Shown here: positions 29,900 to 39,859 of the stretch, piece by piece
Layout of the letters: the number at the start of each line of letters is the position of its first letter
Numbering within the stretch: position 1 is the stretch's first letter
NCBI GenBank assembly: GCA_947095585.1
Contig: OX352763.1
Coordinates: forward strand, 62,529,016 to 62,593,015
Direction: 5' to 3'
Source: Nephrocerus scutellatus
Lineage: Eukaryota > Arthropoda > Insecta > Diptera > Pipunculidae
Length of the DNA stretch: 64,000 nucleotides
Translations under genes and position numbers: made by a program
The notes under the pieces: model-generated
Seen by the model: only the letters and a program-made list of their open reading frames with translations
Told to the model about the DNA's origin: nothing
The model's database searches: none

Positions 29900-30312
29900 A
29901 TATACCTATATAACTTTCTGAAATAAAAGTGCTTTCAACATATTGAAATACATCAAAACATATATTCTATATAATACAATAAAAATGCCTACCCAAGAAA
30001 ATAAAGTGGTGATAGATCCAATTAAATACTTAAATACACTCCCATACTTTGACGGAAATCCAGACAACTTCCTAATCTCTTAAAACTTAGTAGACAGAAT
30101 ACATCCACTCCTAATAACCTGTATACCTATCTCAATACTTATTTTGTGACATAATTTAAAATAAATTAATTAAAAGAGCCAGAGAAGTAATAGAAATAAA
30201 TACACAAGACATTGCTTGGAGCGATATGAAAGTGGTTCTGCAAAATAATTTTAGCGAAAGCCGTAGCCCAGAACAACTCTATGATGAGTTAAGATGAGTA
30301 ACCTTTAAAAAC
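29900..30312 (+). pseudogene. Ty3/gypsy gag, first part
   Basis: A gag starts with the ATG at 29985 (MPTQENKVVIDPIKYLNTLP, then YFDGNPDNFLI). It shows RAREVIEINTQDIAWSDMK and NNFSESRSPEQLYDELR, typical of gypsy gag proteins of the 17.6/297 type, with several stops. It breaks off at TFKN where a LOA-like element is inserted; the next residues of the same protein (NVLGFFNEIKDKLKNLNNES) are found at 36687. Confidence 0.75.
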
Positions 30313-30893
30313 AGGGGTTAATGTAACCCGGGAAGACTGGAATTTTTCAGACTCCCCGGGAGCAGGCAACGATGAAGCGCATTACACAGCCACTCTCGCT
30401 GCAAGACCGTTGAACGGGAAAATAGTGCCCATCCGACAAGAGGTATCCCTGTCTAGCAGAATTTAACGGATCTAGAGGAGACAACCACGATAAAAAATAT
30501 CCTCAATCCAAGGTGAGACACGTGCGCTGAGGGATGAATGGCCATGAGGATTTTGGTCGCTAGCACATGACTCCGGATACCTGGTACCCTCCGGCTTAAA
30601 GTGGCCAAGGGGCTCTGCGGTGGTGGACCTTACTTTCCTCATACAATCAACCTTATGGATAGTTCACAAACAAATTTAAGTCTTGAGGGCGGTGCTCCTC
30701 CAAACGCGCCAATCTCAGAAGCCAAGGAACAATAAAAAAATAATTACGACAGTACAGACTCGTCGACCATTACTATGGGACTACGTCCCTGCACAAATCT
30801 CCAACGTGCCAAAATGCTTGGACAAATGTCAACTACCTCGGACTTAAGAGAATGAGTGACAAGTCTAGACCTTGAGGACAAACAGAGGAAAAT
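30313..30893 (+). other. 5' UTR and ORF1 start of the LOA-like element
   Basis: A GC-richer leader (gggaagactgg, gagcaggcaacgatgaagcg, gctgcaagaccgttgaacgg) precedes an ATG near 30656 with MDSSQTNLSLEGGAPPNAP, followed by degraded ORF1-like sequence (GLRPCTNLQRAKMLGQMSTT). It stops abruptly where gypsy reverse transcriptase sequence begins. Confidence 0.55.
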
Positions 30894-32573
30894 TGTAATT
30901 CATCGTGCAAGAGAAATTGGAAAGATTTAATCTTAAAAAATTCCAATATCGTACTGAAAAGGTTAAATACTTGGGTCATGTATTTTCAGAAGGTAGAATG
31001 GAATCCGATCCGGATAGATTCAGGATATTCAGCATATTAAAAATCCTGTAAATCGAAAAGAGTTAGAAAAAATTCTAGGAACACTAAATTATTTAAGAAA
31101 TTTTATTCCGAATTATGCAGAATTAAATTCGCCATTGCGAAATCTTTTACGGAAAAATATTAATTTTTCTTGGTCTTCTACTCATTCCGAAATATTAGAT
31201 GCAATTAAAAATCGAATCAGCAAAGCGACAACACTACAAATTTTTCGATTAGATTTGCCAATAATAATTCAAACAGACGCTTCCTAGAACGGTCTAGGCT
31301 GTTGCTTAGCCCAAGACAATCGCCCCGTCTGCTTTGCTTCAAAAAGTTTGTCAAATGCCGAATGCAACTATGAACGAATTGAAAAAGAGATGCTTGCAAT
31401 TGTGTATGCCTGAAGAAAAAAATCATCAATTCATTTACGGCCGTCCGTTACTATACATACTGATCACAAACCACTTGTATCTATCATGAAAAAGTTAGTC
31501 TCTGATATACACTTTAATAGATTACAAAGAATGCGAATAAAACTTCTTATTTATAAACTGAATGTCGTAATCTATTCCTGGACGTAATCTTCATTTCGCT
31601 GATATTTTGTCTCGGAACTCAAATATTGATAATTCGATTGATATGGAGCCTTCATTGAGTGAAGTAGTTCATTCAATTGAGATTCCAGAATATAAAAAAT
31701 AAATCTTCAAGATTGCTACTCAAAATGATGAGACACTTCAAACACTGAAAGAGTTTTTTTTTTAACGGTTGGCCCAAAGATAAGAAAGAATTATCAGATT
31801 CGGATTGGGGCATTAAGGACAAATTATACTATGAGGATGGTTTAGTATTTTATGAAAATGTAATCTTTATACCACAATCCCTCAGTAAAAAATACTTGAT
31901 TTGCTAGACAAATCGCATTTCGGAATAACTAAAACTACGGCTCGTGCAAAAAACCTATTTTATTGGCCGAATATGAATACTAACATTGAAAACGTAATTT
32001 TCAAATGTGAAATATGTGAGAAATACAAGCCTTCAAATCCATATCGTTTGCTTAAACCACATCCAATTCCACATTACCCCCGCTCCAATGGATTTGCTGA
32101 AAAGGCAGTCCACGTTGCTAAAACTATTCTCAAAAAAGCAAGAGAGGAGAACATGGACTTTTATCTCTCCTTACTACATAGAATATAGAAGTACACCAGT
32201 TGAAAATCTTGGTTACTCACCTTCTGAAATTTTGCAAAGTCGATTGCTTAGGTCAAAACTTCCCACTCATGTTCAATTACTTTAGCCTAGAGTAGTGCAG
32301 ATAGAAGATCAGTTAAAGTTAAACCAAACAAAACAAAAACAGTATCACGAACGCTTTTCTCGTAGAAAAGAAGTACATTTTAAACCTAACATATCAAAAT
32401 TAAAATAAATGGGACTCTGGAGATATTGTACGACAAAACTGGACTCCAAGATCATACATAATTAGAAACGAAATTAACAAGGAGGTTCGACGAAACACAA
32501 CTCAATTACGACAATCAGTAAATGCCCCAACTTTTAGAAGGATTGATGATTTGGATAACAACAATTAAAATGG
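30894..32573 (+). pseudogene. Ty3/gypsy pol fragment nested in the LOA-like element
   Basis: The fragment starts inside reverse transcriptase (NLKKFQYRTEKVKYLGHVFS near 30935), then has RNase H (IIQTDAS near 31270, TDHKPLVSI near 31460) and the integrase zinc finger (LLDKSHFGITKTTARAKN near 31905, FKCEICEKYKPS). The integrase core is deleted: KPHPIPHYPRSNGFAEKAVH (near 32055) joins the linker directly to the region around the catalytic glutamate. The remaining C terminus runs to 32570. Many stops. It resembles 17.6-type gypsy pol and could be a piece of the same family as the surrounding gag. Confidence 0.75.
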
Positions 32574-32736
32574 AAAAGCTTGGGATAACAATAGCCAGAA
32601 GCAATCAGTCGACCAGCCGGTCACACTTTCAAAAAATACACATCTGAATTGTAATAGATTTTATTTAAGTGGAATGTATTATAATTGTATCATATGTAAA
32701 ATGAAATTATTTAATGAGTCCAGTTGGTAATACGAC
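32574..32736. other. Junction segment, unassigned
   Basis: AT-rich sequence between the gypsy fragment and the resumption of LOA ORF1. I could not place either boundary exactly. Confidence 0.4.
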
Positions 32737-33657
32737 GTGAAGTGGAGAACAACCAACGTAAAGGCAATTAAAAATAAGTATTACATCTTAAAACTTAAAC
32801 GGTGTTTTAAGTATACAGCAAATAGCATTACAGTGCACTTAAGTGGGGCGGCAAGGAAACGACTTACGTTCCTCAAACAATCGGAGCTCACCCACGAGGA
32901 GGCACTAACTATGTGCCAAACCAAAATTAAAGACAGAAAGACAGACACAAAAATTAAACGAGTTCGATCTGACGACTCCAGCTCCAAAAACCCACCAAAG
33001 CGAGACAAACCAACGCACATCCCCACAAAAGCAACCGAAACACCCAGCACCACTGCAAAAACATGTTCGGGTCTAGGTGAAGAAGAAGTGGTGGCAAGCG
33101 GAACAGGGACAATGCCACGATACAGTGACGTCACGAAAGCCATAAGGTTGGCGATTACCGACCAATGCTTTCCTGATGTCAAACTGGAGACGGCACAGAT
33201 GTCACTAATCCAAGATACTATCATGGACGCAGTAGCTGAGCTCCCACTCGATGGCATAAGCCCTAATTTCTTGGGCTGCACACCAAAGAATGGGTGGCTA
33301 TCAATGAACTGCGCCGTCGAAGACACGGCAACATGGCTTACCAAGACTACCCCAAGTCTAAAACCATGGCCATTGCCAGTTCTTCTACGTGTATATTCCT
33401 CACAGCTACTTTCAAGAAAAGACAGAGAAAAGGAGTATCTCCAATTGACCATCTTAGCCTCGCCAAAAATTGCTGAGAACATTAAAGGCTCAAACTATAA
33501 AGTTAACTGGCTCTTTGGGTCTGTTTATTTCAGGCCCAAAAAAGACCACAAAAAAAATAAGACGCGAAAGCGATACCTGACAAGGTGCCACCAAAACCAG
33601 GGCAATCAAGTCTGTCAGAAAGACAAAGGCATCACCCAACGAAAACCGACAACATAA
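32737..33657 (+). CDS. ORF1 protein of the LOA-like element, partial
   Basis: A 306-codon frame without its natural start, because the N-terminal part was separated by the gypsy insert. HLSGAARKRLTFLKQSELTH (residues about 33-52) is the conserved opening seen in ORF1 proteins of LOA-type elements. It is followed by a lysine/serine/threonine-rich linker and a folded region (AIRLAITDQCFPDVKLETAQ onward, residues about 130-250). The C terminus is strongly basic. ORF1 proteins of this group bind element RNA. The ORF2 frame follows within about 135 bases. Confidence 0.65.
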   Translation: MKWRTTNVKAIKNKYYILKLKRCFKYTANSITVHLSGAARKRLTFLKQSELTHEEALTMCQTKIKDRKTDTKIKRVRSDDSSSKNPPKRDKPTHIPTKATETPSTTAKTCSGLGEEEVVASGTGTMPRYSDVTKAIRLAITDQCFPDVKLETAQMSLIQDTIMDAVAELPLDGISPNFLGCTPKNGWLSMNCAVEDTATWLTKTTPSLKPWPLPVLLRVYSSQLLSRKDREKEYLQLTILASPKIAENIKGSNYKVNWLFGSVYFRPKKDHKKNKTRKRYLTRCHQNQGNQVCQKDKGITQRKPTT

Positions 33658-33792
33658 ACATAACACCCGAACCAGACCAGACTAAACGGTAAAAGAAACA
33701 TGGCCTAGCAGTAGCAAGACCAACAAAGCCTACCGAGACCAAGACAACACAGGGCCTTCTAGACAAGTCGGTTAGCCCAAACAATATCCAAA

Positions 33793-36480
33793 GTGCTTAA
33801 GTGCGTGCAGATAAATCTGCATAGATCCAAGGCAGCCACTGCCAACTTATGCCTGCTTTTCGTAGCCAAAAACTGGGACATAGCTCTCATACAAGAGCCA
33901 TGGACCAAAAACGGCAAAATTCTGGGAATACCAAACAATATAGGTAAGTTGATTTACAGCAAAGGAAACAAAAGACCAAGGACAGCAATCCTATGTCGCC
34001 ACTCGTTCAACATTTACTCGCTAAATCAATTTATTTCCAGAGACCTAACCGCGATCTCCCTAGAAACGCCCAAAAACACCGGAAGCAAGAGCACCATCAA
34101 TTTTACCACTGCCTACTTCCCGGGGGAAGAAGAAGAGCTTTGCAGAATACTGCATAGCTTACAGACAGAGTTTCGTGATCGGATGCGATGCAAATTCTCA
34201 GCACACAGTCTGAGAAAGCACCGACGCAAACACAAAATGTGAGCAAATTTTTAACTACGGCCGCAGACGCAGGCAGACCGACGAGAAGAGGCATCATTCT
34301 CCGATCACATGTATAGCAATTTCAAAATCAAAACCCCTCACAGGGTTCAATCTCAAATAAGAACCCCTAAACATATTAACTGGCAAGACTTTCAAGACAC
34401 ACTCCAAGTTAACCTAACAGGTATCAGCACTGCAAACGACCTTACCGAAGCAATCATGAATGCCTACAATACAAGCTGCCCCGCAATCCGGGTCAGAGGC
34501 ACGAGAGATATTCTATGGGGGAACCAAGATCTCGAGGCCAAAAGAAGAGAGGCAGAAAACTTTTTAACAAGTCTAACGGACAAACAACTGGACGGCCTAT
34601 CGAACCTCCCTTACCAGATATAACGCTGCACTAAGAAACAGCAAAAGGAACAGTTGGAGAGAATTTTGTGAAAGTATTGACAAACTACCAACAACATGTC
34701 GCCTACACAAAGCTCTCTCCATCGACCATAAAAACCCACTCAGATCAGTCAAAAAACCAAACGGTGAATTGACATCCAACAGAATACAAACTCTTGACTA
34801 CTTAATAAAAAATAATTTCCCCAACTGCCGAATATTAGGCAACAAAGAAGAAATCGAGGACATTAACACAAACCTTTACCTTACCCCCGCGGAAGCCTAC
34901 AGACGCTCAAATAACATCTTCACCACAAAGGGAATTCGATGGGCAGTAAATTTCTTCGGCCCTTACAAATCCCCCGGAGGAGACTCCTACAACGTGGCTT
35001 GTACCTATTATAATCTCTACTCGTAAGACTCTACAAATCCAGCTATAGCCTAGAATACGTACCAAGGTGCTGGAGAGATGTACGAGTGATTTTCTTACCA
35101 AAGGTAGGGAAGAAATCCCCCGATGATACAAGGTCTTACAGGCCTAACAGCCTTACATCATTTATTCTCAAAGCCATGGAAAAAATACGTCAGGTCACTA
35201 CATAAGATCTAACATACTGCAATCAAATCCACTTAACCCCAGCTAACACGCATATTAGACTGGAAAATCAACAGAAACAGCACTTCACGAGCTGACAACT
35301 GAAATCGAAGACACACTCTGAAGCAAAGAGATGTTACTATGCGCCTTCATCGACATCCAAGGCGCTTTCGACAACACTAACTTCGAAGTAATTCAAACAT
35401 AAGCTAGAACCAGGAGAATAGACTCCTCTATCATAGTATGGGTCATGTGCTTGCTAAGGGGTAGGAAAATTCGGGCCTCATTTGGTGACGAAACCATCAC
35501 AATAGCGACAACAAGAGGCTGCCCACAAGGAGGCGTTTTATCACCACTTATGTGGCTACTGGTGATGGATCAGTTGCTCGACAGGCATAAAAATAATCTT
35601 ATCACAAATATTGGCTATGCGGATGATCTAGTCCTAATGGTAACACGTGGAAAACACGCTCAAAACTCAGTAAAATTCAAAGATTAATATGTCTTAATGC
35701 AACAGGAGCTAACAAGACTTGCCCAACAGCAGCACTAAAAAAAACTTCTAGGATTAACACTTCTTCACTTACACATCAAAAGCGAAGCGGGTGCAAGAGC
35801 CATTTCAATCAAGGTAACTAACCAACTCAAAGTCAATAGACTAGGACATATAAGCATCATCGCCAAAATCATTTTGGGAAGCGAATTTGTCCTCCAATCA
35901 GATTCAATGATAAAAACAACTAATTTCCAAAGGAACTTCTCAGTAAGAGTACCGGACCGCAATCAAGTTGAAAATATCATTAATAACCTCCCCAATCATG
36001 CATCTATTTGGTACACAGACGGATCCAAAACAAACTTAGGAACAGGGGAAGTGGTATTCAGACCCAGACTCACATTACGAACCCCTAGGAAAATCCCCAA
36101 CAGTATTCCAGGTAGAAACAATGGCATCAGAGGCCTGTACACTATAATGCATAAAGAGAAAATATAGAAGAACCGAGATCTATATGATCTCCGATAGTCA
36201 GGCCGCTCTGCTAGCGCTAAAAGGCCCGGTTTTAAATTCAAAAACAACGTAGAGCTGCTACTGCCACCTAAACGAACTGGTAAAAACGAACAAGGTCAAC
36301 CTGATGTGGTCTCCAGACCATTCAGGCATTTATGGGAACGAGAATGGGAATCATCAGCAACGATTAAACAAACCAAAAAGCTTCTCAAATACAACATTAA
36401 AAATATAAACAAAGCAATCAAGTTAAACCGACAAACACCGAGAACCTTTGTCTGGTACATCACGGGACATTTAATGGCCA
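33793..36480 (+). pseudogene. ORF2 (endonuclease, RT, RNase H) of the LOA-like element
   Basis: The endonuclease start (KCVQINLHRSKAATANLCLL, ALIQEPWTKNGKI) is at 33796-33920. A deletion near 34140 removes most of the catalytic core. Reverse transcriptase parts follow: NNFPNCRILGN near 34815, DSYNVA near 34985, FIDIQGAFDN near 35345, GCPQGGVLSPLMWLLVMDQL near 35520 and the active site YADD at 35616-35627. RNase H shows WYTDGSKTNLG near 36010 and SDSQAALLALKG near 36195, and a cysteine motif (CRFCGEAKETLEH) lies near 36515. Numerous stops and shifts. It would have nicked target DNA and copied element RNA. Confidence 0.8.
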
Positions 36481-36644
36481 CTTAACAAAAATCGTGAAAT
36501 CCCAAACAGATCGCTGCCGCTTTTGCGGCGAGGCAAAGGAGACGCTAGAACACATACTTTTTATATGTGATGCATTCATACTGTGGTAGACATTTGGGAC
36601 GTACAAAAGACCTTAAGGTTGCAGTGCACAAGGCTGTTCAGCCC

Positions 36645-36677
36645 ACCAACAATAACATAACATAACATAACATAACC
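36645..36677 (+). repeat. (AACAT)n tail of the LOA-like element
   Basis: Five to six AACAT repeats end directly at the target duplication, as expected for a non-LTR element with a microsatellite tail. Confidence 0.75.
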
Positions 36678-37100
36678 TTAAAAAACAACGTATTAGGCTT
36701 CTTTAACGAAATAAAAGACAAACTAAAGAATCTTAATAATGAAAGTGTATTAGTCTCTGGTCCAGGCGAAATAGCAAACCAATGTGCATTAAATAATATA
36801 CGCACTACATTAAACGTTTTCAAAAGTAAAATACCCGAACCTATGAAAACTATCTTAACTTGTAGAAACCCTGAAAGCTTAGAATCTGCAATCGACATAC
36901 TAAGTCAAGCAGGTTACACAGACCATTCAAACTCAGACCAATCTTATAATAAAATAAACATTATAACAATATACGAATGCGTTACAATAACAGCAATAGA
37001 TACAATAATCAATTTCCGGCAAATATGTGTTTTAAGGATTTCGGAGAAAGTTAAAGTTTTGAGCTCTTTTTTGAAAAATACATTTTTCTAAGTGGTTTAA
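36675..37100 (+). pseudogene. Ty3/gypsy gag, second part
   Basis: NVLGFFNEIKDKLKNLNNES, then ANQCALNNIRTTLNVFKSKI and ILTCRNPESLESAIDILSQA, continue the gag that stops at 30312. The reading is open to about 36965, then only AT-rich sequence follows. Confidence 0.7.
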
Positions 37101-37458
37101 TGAATGTTACTAGGTTAATTGGTATCATGTAAAAGTTAATAAAAATACCTTCCATCCTATAAAAAAGTTGGTTCAATCCAACCCCCCTTGACGGAGATAG
37201 AGCCAAAAATTACTTTCGCATTAAAGTTCAGCAGGGGGCGTATTAAAAAGTGGGCGGCCTAAATATTGGTATCAACTAAAGGTAAAAATTACTTCTACAC
37301 GGCCGTACTGTTTTTTATGGGCGTGGGCCAGCTTCAACGGAAGTTTGATCAAGTTGAACCTGCTTCATGTGGTTTCTGATATCATTGAGTGAAATATCAT
37401 ATGATTGCGTTGTTCCCATACAAAAACAGGTATGCGTAACAATTAGTTGGTATCATAT
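37101..37458 (+). repeat. Dispersed repeat B, unit interrupted by the solo LTR
   Basis: Landmarks are aataaaaataccttccatcc (37139), ccaacccccct, aaagttcagcaggggg, ggcgtgggccagcttcaacg and ggtatcatat at its end. The unit restarts after the solo LTR (38964), so it is a tandem repeat of about 325 bp cut by the insertion. An inverted copy lies at 39220-39510. Confidence 0.8.
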
Positions 37459-37879
37459 TGTAACGTTTCTACTCGGGTGACGCTCGCCGGCTTACCCAGG
37501 GTTCTTCTCCTCTTCTACCGTGTTACAAAATGTTTTTGTTTTTCCTCATAAATAAGAATTCGTTTTGTTGGTATTTTGGTTTTTGTCTTTATTTTTTGTT
37601 TTCTTTTTTTCTCTTCTTGAGATTTAATACTAAGTTACATTCTTTTCAAGTGTTTAAACTAAGAATAACTACTTATTTATACCTAAATATATATATATAC
37701 CTAAAACTAAACCTACGTATAGAGGTATTCGCCTATATAGGAGATTGGCGCATCCAATATCCTATACCACAGTCGGACTTCGCAGTCGACTGAAAAGAAC
37801 TGGCTATAGTGGGGAAACACAGACTGAAGTCACCTATTCCCCGCTATATGTGATGTGTAACAGACCAAAATGGGCTTTA

Positions 37880-38125
37880 ATGAGGAAGAGGCGATTAAAT
37901 CCACCTACTTCCTATTAAGTGCAATGCCGGTCAGCAAGATGCGGCGCAAGTAACGAAAGGCGATTAAATCCACTTATTCCTTACAAGCCCACGAGAGATT
38001 TCGGCTTAGTATACCATCGGTAACGAAAAGGCGATTAAATCCACTTATTTCGTACTGCGGTTTCGATTTCCAGCCAGGGTGTAATATCTCAGTAAGAGAA
38101 GGCGATTAAATCCACTTATCTCCTA
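37880..38125 (-). repeat. Tandem array of about 72 bp in the solo LTR
   Basis: The phrase aaggcgattaaatccactta (first copy gaggcgattaaatccaccta) recurs near 37885, 37957, 38028 and 38100. The spacer sequences are more divergent. Confidence 0.8.
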
Positions 38126-38521
38126 ATAACATATTACACGAACTGCGTTAAATGTATAGGGTTCAGTAGATTACTGTTGCCTTTAAAAAAAATGTTCGTG
38201 TAGAACGTTGAGAGACTCTAACCACTTTCAGTGTATACACCGAGTTTGGTTTTTGGAGTATATTTCTCTGATTATACTGAGTTTTCGGTCCCTATGTCTT
38301 AAATAAAAAGTAAAGGCTTGTTGAGAATTATATTTATATTCAACAACAAAAGGAAATTTCTAATAATCATTAGCTGATTATTTATTGTTTAATAAATAGT
38401 GCTATTTTATACGAATATATAATATAATAATTTATAACAAATACAAGCCTTTTCTTTTATTATAAAGACCTAGGGCCGAATGAATACTTTACTAAATGTG
38501 AAATTAAAATTTAAAAAATCC

Positions 38522-38594
38522 GAGTCAATGCCGGGGTATGAACTCGGTAACTAGAGATTTCTAGCTCATAGCTCTCCTCTGGCGCTATTGACTC
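38522..38594 (-). other. tRNA-like 73-mer in the solo LTR
   Basis: On the minus strand the 73 bases begin GAGTCAAT and end ATTGACTC, an eight-pair terminal stem. TAGCGCCAGAGGAGAGC resembles a D arm with A box, and CCGAGTTCATACCCCGG forms a T-arm hairpin with a seven-base TTCATAC loop. A T6 run follows immediately (A run at 38513-38518 on the plus strand). Length, stem and T arm are tRNA-like, but the anticodon arm is poor. I call it a tRNA-derived or tRNA-mimicking module, not a working tRNA gene. Confidence 0.5.
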
Positions 38595-38963
38595 ACTGGA
38601 GTAAACCGAGAATATGTCTTAATATCAACGCCTAATAGCATGCCGGTTGAATGAATTATTCTGCCGCATGCTTACTACGTTGACATTCCTACATGGTTAC
38701 TCAAGCAGTTATTCTGAAAATTTATACGTATGTATGTACGTATGTATATATATTTTAACCGGCGCCATGGAATTCATATGGGATTTTCGCGCACATAATA
38801 TAAATCTATGTATTTTGAACATACTTATTATCATAATTCTTTGACTGGTGCCATGCAACTCATGTGAGTTGTGCGCACATATTACCTATATATATATATT
38901 TTTGAACAACATTTTACTAGCCGTATGGTTGTAGCGTAGTTGCTGGCAGGCAACTTCGTTACA

Positions 38964-39690
38964 ATATGAAAGGTAATAAAAATACCTTCCGTCCTATAAA
39001 AAATTGGGTCCAATTTAACCCCCCTCGACAGAGTTATAACCAAAAAATGACTTTCACATTAAAATTCAGCAGGGATACCAATTAACCCCATAACATCCAT
39101 CAAACCAATTAGAAAAATGAATTTTTCCAAATTCCAGCTCAAAAATTTGGAAGCCTCTCTCGCCTAAATGGAGCGTCTTTTCCAAACAAGATTGCGGTTT
39201 TTGAGGTCTGCTTGTATGGGAAAAACTCAACCATATGATAATTCACCCAAGTATGTGAAAAACCACATGAACCAGGTACTACTTGATCAAACTTCCGTTT
39301 AAGCTGGCCCACGCCCATAAAAAAAGCACGGCTGTGTACAAGTAATCTTCACCTTTCTGTTGACACCAATATTTAGGCCCGCCCACTTTTGCACACGTCC
39401 CTTGCTGAGCTTTAATGTGAAAATCATTTTTGGCTATAATCTGTCGAGGGGGGTTGAATTGAACCCAATTTTTCATAGGACGGAAGGTATTTTTTTTACC
39501 TTTCATATGATACCAATTAATTGTTACATATACCTGTTTTTATATGGGAACAACTCAATCATATGATATTTCACTCAATTATATGAAAATCCACATGAAG
39601 CAGGTACAACTTGACACAAACTTCTGTTTAAGCTGGCCCATTTTTATTGCCTTTTATATTATACCAATTAACCCCCTAACATCCATCAAA
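38964..39690. repeat. Repeat B units, direct and inverted
   Basis: From 38964 to about 39225 the unit continues in direct orientation (tgaaaggtaataaaaatacc, ccaatttaacccccctcgac). From about 39225 to 39510 the same landmarks appear in reverse complement (taaacggaag lies next to cttccgttt; gggggttgaattgaaccc; ggaaggtatttttttt). A further direct piece follows to about 39690. The inverted arrangement can fold back over about 250 bp. Confidence 0.75.
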
Positions 39691-39859
39691 CCACCTAGAA
39701 AAATGCCTTTTAAAAAAATAGCTCAAAATTTTGGCAACCCCTCTCTCCTTAAGGGGGAATTTACACCAAACAAGATTGCTGTTTTCATGGTCTGCTCAAT
39801 AAGGGCTTTCAGAAGGGGGCTCCGAAAGCCGTAACCCTCTGTTCCTTAAAACGCACTTT

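Larger units (their letters stand above)
30313..36674 (+). mobile_element. LOA-like non-LTR retrotransposon with nested gypsy fragment
   Basis: The insertion is bracketed by ACCTTTAAAAAC (30301-30312) and ACCTTAAAAAAC (36675-36686), a plausible 12-bp target duplication inside the gypsy gag. It has a 5' untranslated region, the start of ORF1 (ATG near 30656), a foreign gypsy pol insert (about 30894-32573), the rest of ORF1, a broken ORF2 with endonuclease, reverse transcriptase and RNase H, and an (AACAT)n tail. RNase H after reverse transcriptase and an ORF1 with an LSGAARKRL-type motif point to the LOA/I side of non-LTR elements. Confidence 0.75.
37459..38963 (-). repeat. Solo LTR of an Osvaldo-like element
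   Basis: On the minus strand it starts TGTAACGAAGTTGC and ends with CCGGCGAGCGTCACCCGAG and AACGTTACA, the terminal blocks of the LTRs at 4071 and 12022. No internal element sequence is attached on either side. ATAT flanks both ends (37455-37458 and 38964-38967), and joining the flanks gives ggtatcatatgaaaggtaa, which exists uninterrupted in inverted form near 39500. It therefore arose by insertion followed by LTR-LTR recombination. It contains a 71-73 bp array and a tRNA-like 73-mer. Confidence 0.9.

Noticed and set aside
36645..36677. Telomere-like repeat
   Set aside because: AACAT repeats end exactly at the target duplication of the LOA-like element and are its 3' tail.
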